DNA of 64,000 nt from Cyclobacteriaceae bacterium (GCA_016787725.1 JAEUTZ010000016.1:62001-126000); one strand, 5' to 3'; shown: positions 18,057 through 27,381, counted from the first letter of the stretch. Translations and numbers: made by a program. Notes: generated by a model from the letters alone, not told the origin.

Positions 18057-19844
18057 GTGATAAAGCAAATCATCATACTTACCCTATTTATAACCTTCCC
18101 GGTGATGTACTCATGGGGTCAGCACCATGATTCAATATCGGGGAAATGGGTCACCAAAAAGGCATTTCAGCAAGGGTTACGGTTAATTTCGACTAACGAG
18201 GCAGACACCGTACTAAATGAAAAAAGTAGTGACGCCTATTCCGAGTTCAGCGGCCGGATCATCAGACGAATCGAGGTTGACCGCATTGGCTTTGAGAAAT
18301 CAATATATGACACCGCAAAAAAAGTGGCTAAGTGGGTAACGAAATGGTCGAATACACTACACGTGGATACCCGTAACGGTATTGTTCGGAAGCATCTCTT
18401 TATAAAACCGTATGAGAGATTAAATCCTTCCAAGCTTGCCGATAACGAACGTTTTTTGCGCGATAAAGATTTTATTCTTGATTGCCGAATAATTATTACC
18501 CCGGTTGATGGTACCGATTCTGTAGATGTACTCATCATCACCCGCGATGTATTTAGTATTGGCGGAACATTAGGGGGGTCTCCGCCTAAGAAAACCAAGT
18601 TTGGAATATACGATGCTAATGTGGATGGCCGCGGGCAGCGAGTTGAGTTTAACTCCTTGCTCGACCAGGGACGCTCTCCGATGTACGGGTATTCATTATT
18701 GTACCGGAAAAGCAGTGTACTTGGAAGTCTTGCCAATCTGGAATTGGGCTATTCACAAATAAATACAGGGGTTAGTGTAGGGGATGAGGATGAATTTGCC
18801 TTTTTCGCACGGCTCAACCGGCCTTTGGTTTCGCCTTATACCCGATTGGCGGGTGGTTTGGAAGCGAGCCGGAATTGGTCGGAAAATGTACGTTCCAGAC
18901 CGGACTCCGTCTTCTTAAAGTACAACTATGATATTTTTGATAGCTGGTTGGGATATAATATTGGAATCAACAAGAAGTTTGAAGATCGCAATCGGCAGTT
19001 TTTAGCCTTCCGCTATATCAATGGATATTATTTAGATCAACCGGATCAGGAGCAATATCTGGAATTGCGAAGGTATAATAACCTCTTTGGATACTTAGCT
19101 GAGTTTACGCTCTATCGGCAGAATTTTTACAAGACCCGATATGTTTTTGGTTTTGGGCGCACCGAAGATATTCCATACGGATTTACTGTTGGGGTTACAG
19201 GCGGGTATGTTCGTCAGGTACATGTGGAGCGCCCTTATGGTGCCGTTAAGTTTAATTACGGATTTGCAAGTAAGAAGGGCAACTTTCTTCGCTTTCAATT
19301 GGAAACAGGAGCGTACTACCGCAATCGGGAGCCAGAAGACGTTGTGTTAACCATAGGAGCGACTTACTTTACCCGATTGCTTCAGTTCAATCGGTACAAG
19401 ATGCGCGCGTTGCTATCGGCAACGTATTCACAACTCAGTAATCATCAGGTGCTGGAGTGGCTTCGTGTTGGCAAGTATGAGATAGCAGGATTAAGCACCG
19501 ACAGTTTGTACGCAGATAAAAGGTTGGCTTTACATGGTGAGACTACCTTGTATACACCCGGGTCCTTGTTGGGCTTCCGGTTCGCCCCGTTTGCAGCTTT
19601 GGATGTTGTCTGGGTGGATTGTATTTCTAGTGTTCGGCCCACCGACTTATTGTGGGGATACAGTGCTGGTATTCGTACCCGGAACGAAAACCTCATTTTT
19701 GGTACGATGGAAATGAAAATGACCTATATACCGGAAGATGAGTATGGAAGAAGTAAATTTGTTTTTGGGTTCCGGCAAAACCTGCGGGTAAAAAATACAG
19801 GTTCGTTTGTGAAAGCACCTTCGTTGGTGCGGTATAATAATTAG
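18057..19844 (+). CDS. Outer-membrane beta-barrel protein, BamA/surface-antigen-like
   Basis: 595-residue secreted protein starting at a GTG (signal peptide ending SWGQ, residues 1-21). Residues ~65-175 look like a POTRA-type unit (SGRIIRRIEVDRIGF, then a segment ending DVLIITRDVF). The rest is an alternating-hydrophobicity barrel rich in Tyr and Gly, with strands such as GYSLLYRKSSVLGSLANLEL. The length is shorter than BamA (about 800), so it is not the essential assembly factor. It is co-oriented with the next gene, only three bases apart, so the two are probably one unit. Confidence 0.75.
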   Translation: MIKQIIILTLFITFPVMYSWGQHHDSISGKWVTKKAFQQGLRLISTNEADTVLNEKSSDAYSEFSGRIIRRIEVDRIGFEKSIYDTAKKVAKWVTKWSNTLHVDTRNGIVRKHLFIKPYERLNPSKLADNERFLRDKDFILDCRIIITPVDGTDSVDVLIITRDVFSIGGTLGGSPPKKTKFGIYDANVDGRGQRVEFNSLLDQGRSPMYGYSLLYRKSSVLGSLANLELGYSQINTGVSVGDEDEFAFFARLNRPLVSPYTRLAGGLEASRNWSENVRSRPDSVFLKYNYDIFDSWLGYNIGINKKFEDRNRQFLAFRYINGYYLDQPDQEQYLELRRYNNLFGYLAEFTLYRQNFYKTRYVFGFGRTEDIPYGFTVGVTGGYVRQVHVERPYGAVKFNYGFASKKGNFLRFQLETGAYYRNREPEDVVLTIGATYFTRLLQFNRYKMRALLSATYSQLSNHQVLEWLRVGKYEIAGLSTDSLYADKRLALHGETTLYTPGSLLGFRFAPFAALDVVWVDCISSVRPTDLLWGYSAGIRTRNENLIFGTMEMKMTYIPEDEYGRSKFVFGFRQNLRVKNTGSFVKAPSLVRYNN

Positions 19845-19847
19845 ATC

Positions 19848-20735
19848 ATGAAAAAATTAGTACTTATTATATTAATTGGGCTGGCTGCCATGCCTGCGTG
19901 GGCGCAAAAGAAAAAGGGCCGCATTCAGCCGGGTCGAATCTATGAACCGGGAGAAACCCTGTATGCTCCGCGCTTTGGATTCTCAGCGGTCGTGCCGGCA
20001 GGATGGGAAGGTTTGTTGCCGCGGGAAAGCGAAGTGTTTCTGTTAACCACTACCACCGCCACCTATGGTGAGATTTTTGTTTTCGGCCGGGAACAAGGCA
20101 CGTTGAGTATCCTACACGACTCCTGGCAAAAAGGAGTAGCGCTGTCAGAGACCATCAACCTGAAAGCAGTGAATGCCACTATTCAGGGAGATCTACTTAC
20201 TGCGGATGTTGTGGCTACCGGGGAATTCATTAATAAAGGGTTTCAGGGATTTGCTGTGGCGCGTTGTAATCCTGCAGGACCGTGTGTGATTACCCTCCTG
20301 GTAGCTCCACCCCAGTATTTTCAATCGGTGAAAGCCACGGTAACGGATTTTATGAAGGCAAGTTCTTTTGATTCACCTAATTCATATTCACCGTATGCCG
20401 ATTTCGATTGGACTGAGTTTTTGGCGAACAAAGTACTGATGAGCTACGAATCGGTACGGGGTGGGAATGCTGAAAATCGAATCCACCTCTGTCAGGACGG
20501 TACCTTTGAGGCAACTATTAAAAAGTCCGGCATGTTTAAAAGTGAAAATGCCGACTACCGTGGCAATAGTACCGGAACCTGGTTGGTGAGCGGCAAAGGA
20601 GCGCAAACGATGATCACCTTTAGCTTTGCTAAAAACAAGCATGTACCACTCGAGGCACCGTTGTTAATTAAAGATGAAAAGATTTATAGCAACAATGTGC
20701 GGTATTTTGTTGGCCAATCTGACCGCTGCAAGTGA
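19848..20735 (+). CDS. Secreted protein of unknown function
   Basis: 295-residue exported protein with signal peptide MKKLVLIILIGLAAMPAWAQ. After it comes a domain starting at PRFGFSAVVPAGWEGLLP that resembles the PsbP/serine-protease-associated type of small secreted fold (pattern only). A second part from about residue 180 contains CQDGTFEATIKKSGMF and TWLVSGKG, a layout like lipocalin-type copper-resistance or META-like barrels. No catalytic motif is seen. It follows the barrel gene by three bases and is convergent with the M48 protease gene with no spacer. Confidence 0.65.
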   Translation: MKKLVLIILIGLAAMPAWAQKKKGRIQPGRIYEPGETLYAPRFGFSAVVPAGWEGLLPRESEVFLLTTTTATYGEIFVFGREQGTLSILHDSWQKGVALSETINLKAVNATIQGDLLTADVVATGEFINKGFQGFAVARCNPAGPCVITLLVAPPQYFQSVKATVTDFMKASSFDSPNSYSPYADFDWTEFLANKVLMSYESVRGGNAENRIHLCQDGTFEATIKKSGMFKSENADYRGNSTGTWLVSGKGAQTMITFSFAKNKHVPLEAPLLIKDEKIYSNNVRYFVGQSDRCK

Positions 20736-22163
20736 TCAGTGGGGGCGATAGGGTCGGGCTTTGACCACCTTGATTGCCTGACCTTTTTCCAACGATCGCT
20801 GGTGGGAAAGGTTGTTTATCAGGGAAGTAAACTCAGGATTCAATCGATTCTGGGTCCGCTCCGACACACTTGCAAGGGTTTCATTCTCGCCAGAACGTGC
20901 GATGTGCATTTCAAAAATCAAAACGCCTTCTTTTTCCTGGTCTGTCGAATTTCGGAAACTGCATACCGATTGATGCATTGTGTTCCTGAGGGCCAGCGTA
21001 CTCATGCCGGCCAACTGGATTACATTATTTTTAAAATCCAACCAAACCAATTCCACAAGGGCTTCATTTTTTCCATTTGTTGTTTTCATACGGAGGATAT
21101 AAGCAGGCAGTGAGTGGAGGGTGGTGTCATGGGCGGCAAGTACCTGGGTGCCTTCGGTTCTTACTGCCTTTTCTTTCGCTTCTTCGCCCAACGCATGGGG
21201 TGTCTTCTTGCCATCGGTTAATCGCAATGCTACCAGGCCGTCTCCTTTCTCAGCAAAAGCAGCGACCACAGTTGGTTTGTTGATGGTTTTCCAGGCGGAG
21301 GGAATGATCCAGGAAAAGCCAAGATCCGGTTGAATGAATACACTGTTTGAAAAAACACCCTGTTGCGGATTGTTGCCAAAGCACAATCCATTAAACCGGC
21401 TGAGAAACTGCGATTGTGATTTTGCAATGGGGGAAGGATTTACCGGTTTGTATTTGGGAGCCGAGGATCGGATTGCAGATTCGCGGGAAGGCGTATAAGG
21501 ATGATCACTGAAGTAACTGTGTTGTTCCGCTTGGCCAGTCATCAGTTCAATTTCTTTTGACAACCGATTCAACGCATCGGCCAGTGCAGCAGGGTTGTAG
21601 CCGGCACTGGCTGTCAACTGAACGCCAAACCGATCGGCTTCGGATTCATGACCCCGGCTATAGTTGGCAATGAAAGCTTTGCTGGTAAGTTCAATCGGAG
21701 CGTTGAGAACGTTGCCCAACTGGGTTCCCGTTACGGTATTAATCAGATTGCCGGGAATCTTCAACAGGTTGGGAACAATACCTTTCTTCATCTGCTTTAC
21801 CGAATGACGTTGCATGACGTGAATAATTTCGTGGGCGATGATGCCGGCCAGTTCGTCTTCCGTTTGAACGATGGGTAAAATTCCCCGGGTTACATAGATG
21901 TATCCGCCCGGTAAGGCGAAAGCATTGGGTTCGGGTGAATCCGCCAGGAAGAACTTAAACTCGAATGGATTTTTCGTTAAACGCGAGACTAATTTTTGCC
22001 CGATGTTGCTCACCAATTGTTGGAGCGAATCGTGGCGATAAAGTCCGATCTCTTGTTCTACCATCAGCGCATTTTCAGCGCCTAATTTCTTATCCAGCGA
22101 AACATCCTGCGCAAACAAAATGCCCGCCCTGAGTACGATACCCAGTAACACGAGTTTTTTCAT
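20736..22163 (-). CDS. M48 family metalloprotease, periplasmic
   Basis: 475-residue exported zinc protease with a signal peptide (residues 1-19, ending ILFAQ). Catalytic HEIIH is at residues 111-115 within GIIAHEIIHVMQRHSV, and the third ligand Glu is in RGHESEADRFG near residue 173. This is the BepA/YfgC-like arrangement of periplasmic proteases in outer-membrane quality control. The C-terminal ~200 residues, in place of TPR repeats, form another domain starting SNSVFIQPDLGFSWIIP. That domain resembles the GFSAVVPAGW region of the convergent neighbour at 19848, so the two genes may share a domain. The substrate is unknown. Confidence 0.88.
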   Translation of the reverse strand: MKKLVLLGIVLRAGILFAQDVSLDKKLGAENALMVEQEIGLYRHDSLQQLVSNIGQKLVSRLTKNPFEFKFFLADSPEPNAFALPGGYIYVTRGILPIVQTEDELAGIIAHEIIHVMQRHSVKQMKKGIVPNLLKIPGNLINTVTGTQLGNVLNAPIELTSKAFIANYSRGHESEADRFGVQLTASAGYNPAALADALNRLSKEIELMTGQAEQHSYFSDHPYTPSRESAIRSSAPKYKPVNPSPIAKSQSQFLSRFNGLCFGNNPQQGVFSNSVFIQPDLGFSWIIPSAWKTINKPTVVAAFAEKGDGLVALRLTDGKKTPHALGEEAKEKAVRTEGTQVLAAHDTTLHSLPAYILRMKTTNGKNEALVELVWLDFKNNVIQLAGMSTLALRNTMHQSVCSFRNSTDQEKEGVLIFEMHIARSGENETLASVSERTQNRLNPEFTSLINNLSHQRSLEKGQAIKVVKARPYRPH

Positions 22164-22186
22164 GCCTGCCTTGATTGAGGAAGAAC

Positions 22187-22852
22187 TTATTTATCGTTAT
22201 AATAAAATCCGGTGTCTTTCAATAAGCCAAAATTCAGCGAGAAATAGAATACGTTGGCATCCACTGCGGAGTACACAACACCTAAATCATCGGAGGGCTG
22301 ATACCCTTCTTTGAAAAAGGGAGTCAGGTAATATTTGAATTTCAACGTGGCCCCATAGGGTAATTGAATGCCGGCCATTAAACTATGATTAAGGGCGGGC
22401 ACCCGGTCGGAGAACCAGATGGTTGCCTTGTCTTCCTTCTCATCATTGATGAAGATCTTCTCCTTATAATGGATAGGAAATTCCAATTCATATCCCAAGA
22501 AAATGAACTTGTCGGAGAGGTTACCGATTTTGACGCCTACGGGGATACCAAGGTTGTAGGTTCTTGCTTTGATTTTAACATTGGAGTTCGTGGGCTCTTT
22601 GTAAATAAGACCTATGTTGCGCACCGATAATCCCGTGAATAACCCAAAGTTTTCGGATTGATCGATGTTCACCCAGTTTTGAATGTTAAAAACAGGAGAG
22701 AACCGCAGCACACTGCTTTGATCACTTCCATTGCTGGTGATGTCGGCAAAGGAAAAGATGAGTTCACCGCTGGTGGTAGTATATACCTTTTTGTCTTGTG
22801 CGAAAACAACGGTTGTCAAAAGGAATAAACAAACGAAAGGGACTGATTTCAT
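22187..22852 (-). CDS. Secreted outer-membrane beta-barrel-like protein
   Basis: 221-residue protein with signal peptide MKSVPFVCLFLLTTVVFAQ. The mature part alternates polar and hydrophobic residues, typical of a small barrel (GLFTGLSVRNIGLIY, KFIFLGYELEFPIHYKEK), and ends with an aromatic strand VFYFSLNFGLL. No domain name can be given. It lies 23 bases upstream of the M48 protease gene on the same strand, so the two may be co-transcribed. Confidence 0.6.
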   Translation of the reverse strand: MKSVPFVCLFLLTTVVFAQDKKVYTTTSGELIFSFADITSNGSDQSSVLRFSPVFNIQNWVNIDQSENFGLFTGLSVRNIGLIYKEPTNSNVKIKARTYNLGIPVGVKIGNLSDKFIFLGYELEFPIHYKEKIFINDEKEDKATIWFSDRVPALNHSLMAGIQLPYGATLKFKYYLTPFFKEGYQPSDDLGVVYSAVDANVFYFSLNFGLLKDTGFYYNDK

Positions 22853-22876
22853 AACCTAAAATGTATGTGAGTAAAT

Positions 22877-23485
22877 CTATTTTAACCGGAAGTTAAGACT
22901 GCCGCCCAGGTTAAATTGCCAGATGGTCGATCCGGTAGACACACCGGCTCCACTGCCACCCGTACCGAAGTAAAAACCACCGCCTGCCCACTGAACCGGG
23001 GAAAGCAATTGGGCATGTAAGCGGAGACTTACTTTTTCGGAGGCAGTAATGCGTACACCTAACCGGCCCCCAATAGCAAATTTGGTAACACTTTCCGAAT
23101 CGAGCGATGCATCCGGGTTGGACCAGGCGGCCCCCAAATCCACAGAACCAAATCCGCTGATCTTATCATTGACCGGTGCATATCGTGTTCCACCCAGCAT
23201 CGCATAGTTAATACCGACTTTGCCATCATATCGTCTATCAAATCCCTGGTAATAGACATCGGTTTTCAGGTTCTGATAAATTAATTCAATAGCGGAAGTT
23301 TCGCTTAAACCGAATTCCAAACCCGCACCCCACTGAAACCCATCCTGAATTTTCCCGCTACCGTATTCGGTATCAAACTTATCGGCAAACGTGTAACCCT
23401 CAAAGGTGAGGAGCGTAACTGTAGGCTGGGCCCAGGCGGTTACCGAAATACCGATGATGGTGACGAGTATAAATAGTTTTTTCAT
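22877..23485 (-). CDS. Small outer-membrane beta-barrel protein
   Basis: 202 residues from the chosen start at 23485, which gives signal peptide MKKLFILVTIIGISVTAWAQ; the longer frame to 23560 would bury the signal peptide. The mature part has barrel-like strands (GFQWGAGLEFGLSETSAIEL) and ends WQFNLGGSLNFRLK, a proper C-terminal outer-membrane strand. It fits the OmpA-like or OmpW-like size class. A -7 element lies 21 bases upstream. Confidence 0.65.
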   Translation of the reverse strand: MKKLFILVTIIGISVTAWAQPTVTLLTFEGYTFADKFDTEYGSGKIQDGFQWGAGLEFGLSETSAIELIYQNLKTDVYYQGFDRRYDGKVGINYAMLGGTRYAPVNDKISGFGSVDLGAAWSNPDASLDSESVTKFAIGGRLGVRITASEKVSLRLHAQLLSPVQWAGGGFYFGTGGSGAGVSTGSTIWQFNLGGSLNFRLK

Positions 23486-23505
23486 AGCGCATTTTTTTTG
23501 GCACC

Positions 23506-23513
23506 CAAAAGTA
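23506..23513 (-). promoter_or_regulatory. Candidate -7 element before the barrel gene
   Basis: CAAAAGTA on the plus strand reads TACTTTTG on the minus strand, an exact TAnnTTTG match 21 bases before the chosen ATG. It also supports the shorter start. Confidence 0.55.
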
Positions 23514-23615
23514 ATAAATATTAAACCACCATTCCTGAGATCATTATATGATTTTATCATGCGGTTTTAATTCTAAAAACCTCTATTTTCGAGCCCAAAA
23601 CATATTCTAATAAAA

Positions 23616-24080
23616 ATGAAAAAACTAGTATTTATGGCAGCCTTGTTTATCTCTGCGGTAGCAACTGCCCAATCGAACAAAGAAGATATTGATTTCATTC
23701 AATCCATTTACGGCAAGGAGAAGAAGACCATCGTAGCGGACTTCATTAAAGTGGAAGGAGCCCAAAAAGATGCGTTCTGGAAGCTTTATGATGAGTATGA
23801 AGGAAAACGCAAACAACTTGGACAAAAACGAATTGCCTTATTAGAGCGGTATGCAAACAGTTATGCTGATATTGATGATGCCACTACTTCCCAAATCGTT
23901 AAAGAAACGGCTGCTTTGGGTTTGGAAACCGATAAGTTGATTTCTACCTATCATAAAAAATTAGAGAAAGCTGTAGGAGCAAAACCTGCGGCTCAGTTTT
24001 TTCAGTTAGAGTCTTATTTTCTCAGTGCTATCCGCACGGCCATTTTTGAGAGCATTCCATTTATAGGCGAGTTGAAATAG
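23616..24080 (+). CDS. Secreted helical protein of unknown function
   Basis: 154-residue protein with signal peptide MKKLVFMAALFISAVATAQS. The mature part is charged and predicted all-helical, with FWKLYDEYEGKRKQLGQKR in the middle. This resembles the CpxP/Spy-like or Bacteroidota 'sensor of ECF' type of small helical periplasmic proteins in layout, but the LTXXQ motif of CpxP is absent. A strong terminator follows, so it is probably monocistronic. Confidence 0.65.
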   Translation: MKKLVFMAALFISAVATAQSNKEDIDFIQSIYGKEKKTIVADFIKVEGAQKDAFWKLYDEYEGKRKQLGQKRIALLERYANSYADIDDATTSQIVKETAALGLETDKLISTYHKKLEKAVGAKPAAQFFQLESYFLSAIRTAIFESIPFIGELK

Positions 24081-24101
24081 AGTTCGCTCACAATAATTAA
24101 T

Positions 24102-24131
24102 AAAAAGCCATCGATCGGGATGGCTTTTTTT
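24102..24131 (+). terminator. Rho-independent terminator
   Basis: AAAAAGCCATC pairs with GATGGCTTTTT around a short loop and is followed by a T-run, 22 bases after the stop of the 154-residue protein gene. Confidence 0.88.
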
Positions 24132-24156
24132 CTTGATTCATGCCGTAATTTCAGGG

Positions 24157-25341
24157 ATGATGGTTCGATGCCGAACAGGGTTGTTATTTGGGTTGATGTT
24201 AAACGCTTCCGTCTATGCGCAAGGACCCGATTCTTCGAAGGTGGACTTGATTGACGTTGTGATCGGGAGAAAAAATCTGCAAAAAACCAATCCGATCCGG
24301 TCCGGCAGGAAGGTTTACTTCTCGTTGTTTCCAGCTGCCACCACCATACCAGGCGGAGGCCGGGCTGTTGTCACATCCGTCAGTGCTGCTTTTTACTTGG
24401 GCGATCCCACTGAAACCAATTTATCCAACGTCTATTTAATACCTTATACGAACCTGTCCGATCGCTATGGCATTTATCTACGACCCAACATCTGGGTATC
24501 GAAAAACACCTATAACTTCATTGGTGATTATCGCCTGGCACACTTTCCACAATATTCCTGGGGCTTGGGAGGTGATTCACCCGAATGGGCAGAATCGTTA
24601 ATCGATTCGGATTATGTACGCTTTTACCAAACCGTCTTGCGAAAAATTAAGGGAGCCTGGTTTATTGGCCCGGGCTATGCGTTGGATTATCATTATAATA
24701 TCAGCGAAAGCGGGTTTACAGGCGAACGTGGCCACCTTGACCGCTATGAAGAAGCAACACTCACCTCTACCACCTCTTCAGGCTTTACCTTTAATTTCGT
24801 TTACGATGCACGCATTAACGCCATCAATCCACCGGATGGAGCCTATGTGTTGTTGAGTTATCGTTGGAATGACAAAGCCCTGGGTAGTACTTATACCAAT
24901 CATAGCCTCTTTGTGGATGCCAGAAAATACTTTTCACTAAGCCATACTCGGAGCCACATCCTTGCTATCCGCAGTTATTATTGGACCATCATAAATGGCA
25001 ATGTTCCGTATCTTGATTTACCGGCTTCCAATTGGGCACCTGCAACCGGTATTGCCAGCCGGGGCTTTCAATCAGGACGATATCGATCCAATGCCATGGT
25101 GTATGCAGAAGGGGAACAGCGGTACCAACTCACCGAGAATGGCCTGATAGGGTTTGTCGCGTTTATGAATGTTTCGTCCGCCTCGGAGTTCGATACGCAA
25201 CAGTTTAAAATCTGGCAAGTAGGAGCAGGGGCAGGCATTCGGATTAAATTCAATAAATATTCAAATTCCAACCTGGCTGTAGACGTAGGGTTCAGCCAGC
25301 ATTACTGGAGCGTCTGGCTGAATATCGGGGAGATGTTTTAA
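24157..25341 (+). CDS. Outer-membrane protein, surface-antigen (BamA C-terminal)-like barrel
   Basis: 394 residues from the ATG at 24157. The longer frame would start at a TTG inside the terminator tail, and the ATG gives a better signal peptide (MMVRCRTGLLFGLMLNASVYAQ). The mature part is a barrel with AATTIPGGGRAVVTSVSAAFYLGD near the start, RGFQSGRYR (an R-G-F motif like that of the BamA/Omp85 barrel loop, cf. RGF/VRGF) near residue 310, and a C-terminal strand ending GFSQHYWSVWLNIGEMF. No POTRA domain is visible. It is probably a member of the bacterial surface antigen group without a periplasmic part. Confidence 0.72.
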   Translation: MMVRCRTGLLFGLMLNASVYAQGPDSSKVDLIDVVIGRKNLQKTNPIRSGRKVYFSLFPAATTIPGGGRAVVTSVSAAFYLGDPTETNLSNVYLIPYTNLSDRYGIYLRPNIWVSKNTYNFIGDYRLAHFPQYSWGLGGDSPEWAESLIDSDYVRFYQTVLRKIKGAWFIGPGYALDYHYNISESGFTGERGHLDRYEEATLTSTTSSGFTFNFVYDARINAINPPDGAYVLLSYRWNDKALGSTYTNHSLFVDARKYFSLSHTRSHILAIRSYYWTIINGNVPYLDLPASNWAPATGIASRGFQSGRYRSNAMVYAEGEQRYQLTENGLIGFVAFMNVSSASEFDTQQFKIWQVGAGAGIRIKFNKYSNSNLAVDVGFSQHYWSVWLNIGEMF

Positions 25342-25387
25342 GTCTTGAAATGAATAATGAATAATAGTTTTAGCTTGACACGCTCGT

Positions 25388-25395
25388 TATCTTTG
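25388..25395 (+). promoter_or_regulatory. Candidate -7 element
   Basis: TATCTTTG matches TAnnTTTG and ends 17 bases before the ATG of the gene at 25413. A TTGACA lies closer upstream than the usual -33 spacing. Confidence 0.45.
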
Positions 25396-25412
25396 TTTAC
25401 CAATGCAACTGT

Positions 25413-26534
25413 ATGCGGATTACTCTACTAATTTGCCTTTTGTTGACTTCAGGAATTGCCACCGCCCAGGTTTTTTCCAATAAAGAAGTAGGCAAGAAAA
25501 ATGAGGCGCTGGCGGATAGTTTGAAAGAGGCGGAATACCCGTATGTGCTCCCCATTTTGGGGGCCAAGGCTACCAAGGCGGGGTATAGCTTGCCCTATTC
25601 AGCAGGGGTTAGTGTGCAATACTTTGGATCGAAATCGGATATTGTTATTGAAAACCTGATGGTTGGTTTTAACAATGGAACCATGTATGATTTGGACGGG
25701 CTGGTAAGGTTTGATGATTCCCGGGCCACCGCAGAAGCGATTACTGTACGTCCGGATGTTTGGCTTTTTCCCTTCTTAAATGTGTATGGAATTTTTGGAA
25801 AAGCGGCTGCCACCACCGAAGTCAATTTTGGTGTTTGGGTACCCGATTCAACGGGGGTAGACAAGGAAATTTTATCGACCGGCACTATAGTTGATTTTAA
25901 TACGACCACTTTCGGATTGGGCATGACACCAACCATTGGTGTGGGAGGTGGATTTCTGGCTCTTGATATAAATATGGCCTGGGTGGATGTACCCCAGCTA
26001 AGTAAACCGGCCCGGTCATTTGTATTTGGCCCCCGCTTTGGTAAATCGTTTAAACTAAAAAATCCGGAGAGCAACATAGCCGTATGGGTGGGTGGTTTTC
26101 GCGTATCGATTGCCAGCAGAACCGATGGTTCGCTTGACTTAGCTGAAGTATTTCCAGAAGGGGGTGGTGAAATTGGAATAAAGATTGATCAGGGCATTGT
26201 GAAAGTTGGCGATGCTCAAGACCAGGTTGATATCTGGTGGAACAATTTGCCTCCCGCGCAGCAAAACAATCCGGTTAACAAAGCCAAATATGAAGCCGCC
26301 AATGCCGCCCTGGCCCGTGCAGGAGAAATTCTAAATTCTGCCGATCAGGCGCTCAATACAATCTCAAATTCTACCGTACAATATTCCATGGATAAGCGAG
26401 TAAAAGATCCGTGGAATTTTATTGTGGGCTCACAATACCAGGTACATAAACACCTCATGTTTCGGTTTGAAGTCGGATTCCTGGGTTCACGTAACCAGTT
26501 TATGGGTGGGTTGCAATATCGGTTTGGCTTGTAA
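25413..26534 (+). CDS. Secreted outer-membrane-like protein of unknown function
   Basis: 373-residue protein with signal peptide MRITLLICLLLTSGIATAQ. It has barrel-like strands, many of them Gly-rich (GLGMTPTIGVGGGFLALDIN, RSFVFGPRFGKSF), an Ala/Asn-rich helical insert around residues 290-315 (KYEAANAALARAGEIL), and a final strand GGLQYRFGL. It may be a transporter-like barrel; no family can be named with confidence. It abuts the convergent porin-like gene with no spacer. Confidence 0.65.
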   Translation: MRITLLICLLLTSGIATAQVFSNKEVGKKNEALADSLKEAEYPYVLPILGAKATKAGYSLPYSAGVSVQYFGSKSDIVIENLMVGFNNGTMYDLDGLVRFDDSRATAEAITVRPDVWLFPFLNVYGIFGKAAATTEVNFGVWVPDSTGVDKEILSTGTIVDFNTTTFGLGMTPTIGVGGGFLALDINMAWVDVPQLSKPARSFVFGPRFGKSFKLKNPESNIAVWVGGFRVSIASRTDGSLDLAEVFPEGGGEIGIKIDQGIVKVGDAQDQVDIWWNNLPPAQQNNPVNKAKYEAANAALARAGEILNSADQALNTISNSTVQYSMDKRVKDPWNFIVGSQYQVHKHLMFRFEVGFLGSRNQFMGGLQYRFGL

Positions 26535-27263
26535 TTATTTTTCTTCCGCACTTTTTTTTGCGGCTCGTTCCTGAGCCTTGCCAACACCAATGGGTATACC
26601 CACGGCCAGGTAGAGGGATGTATTATATTGTTGGGGGCTGGTATCGTCAATTACCACATCCACCAGGCCATAATAATAACGAAGGGTCAGATTCATTCCG
26701 TTACCTGCCATCAGACGATACCCAACACCACCGACCAATCCAAAATCAAGTTGGTGAATCTCTTTGCGGATATCCCGTTTGTATTCCAGTTCATCGTTGT
26801 TGATTTCATTGGTAAAGAAATCGTTGGCTTTGTTGCGCAGGGAAGGCATGATTCCGCCTATGGCATAGAAGTGCTTGTTGAATTTGTATTTCATTGCAAA
26901 CGGTACATTGAAGTAATTGATTTTCCGTTGTACGGCTCCGCCAACGAATGCATTATCCAAATCAGGGTCGTTGAGGGAGTACACCGGCAGGGCATCGGCA
27001 CCCAGTGTCGATTTTACCAAAACACCCGTGTGAAACAGCCAGTTTGGGTTTTTGGTTTTGATATCAAAATAGAAGCCGATGTTAAAATTACCCTGCATTG
27101 ATCCCGACTCGAGGCCGCGGAGATCAGGAAAATTTACCCCACCATCCAGGCCAAATTCTACCTTGCCACTGTTCAGTTTATCGCCTAACAGCAACGAAAT
27201 CAGCACCTGTCCCTGGCCGGTGGTTGTAATGGTCAGAAGAAACAGAATAAGGAATAATCTCAT
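26535..27263 (-). CDS. Porin-family outer-membrane beta-barrel protein
   Basis: 242-residue protein with a signal peptide (residues 1-18, ending TGQGQ). It looks like the PorT / outer-membrane beta-barrel (PF13568) family by layout: FGLDGGVNFPDLRG at the start, KINYFNVPFAMKYKFNKHFY in the middle, and LTLRYYYGLVDV near the end. A short Ala/Lys/Glu tail (RAAKKSAEEK) follows the last strand, which is unusual for a barrel that should end in an aromatic residue. Its function in transport or adhesion is unknown. Confidence 0.7.
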   Translation of the reverse strand: MRLFLILFLLTITTTGQGQVLISLLLGDKLNSGKVEFGLDGGVNFPDLRGLESGSMQGNFNIGFYFDIKTKNPNWLFHTGVLVKSTLGADALPVYSLNDPDLDNAFVGGAVQRKINYFNVPFAMKYKFNKHFYAIGGIMPSLRNKANDFFTNEINNDELEYKRDIRKEIHQLDFGLVGGVGYRLMAGNGMNLTLRYYYGLVDVVIDDTSPQQYNTSLYLAVGIPIGVGKAQERAAKKSAEEK

Positions 27264-27278
27264 ACTTCAAATAACTTT

Positions 27279-27286
27279 CAAAAGTA
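27279..27286 (-). promoter_or_regulatory. Candidate -7 element of the porin-family gene
   Basis: CAAAAGTA on the plus strand reads TACTTTTG on the minus strand and lies 15 bases before the ATG at 27263. With the element at 27353 it makes a divergent promoter pair. Confidence 0.55.
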
Positions 27287-27352
27287 ACAGATTTCAATTG
27301 TTCTTGTCACGATGTTCATCACTTCATCATTTCTGATGTTCACTGGATTCGG

Positions 27353-27360
27353 TAATTTTG
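27353..27360 (+). promoter_or_regulatory. Candidate -7 element of the lipoprotein gene
   Basis: TAATTTTG, an exact TAnnTTTG match, lies 21 bases before the ATG at 27382. It supports that start over the longer frame beginning at 27358, whose start codon lies inside this element. Confidence 0.5.
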
Positions 27361-27381
27361 GTTTTTGCAAAATACCGGAGC

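Noticed and set aside
18057-19844. Essential BamA
   Set aside because: Only about one POTRA-like unit and 595 residues, against five POTRA and about 800 residues in BamA; best treated as a smaller surface-antigen-like protein.
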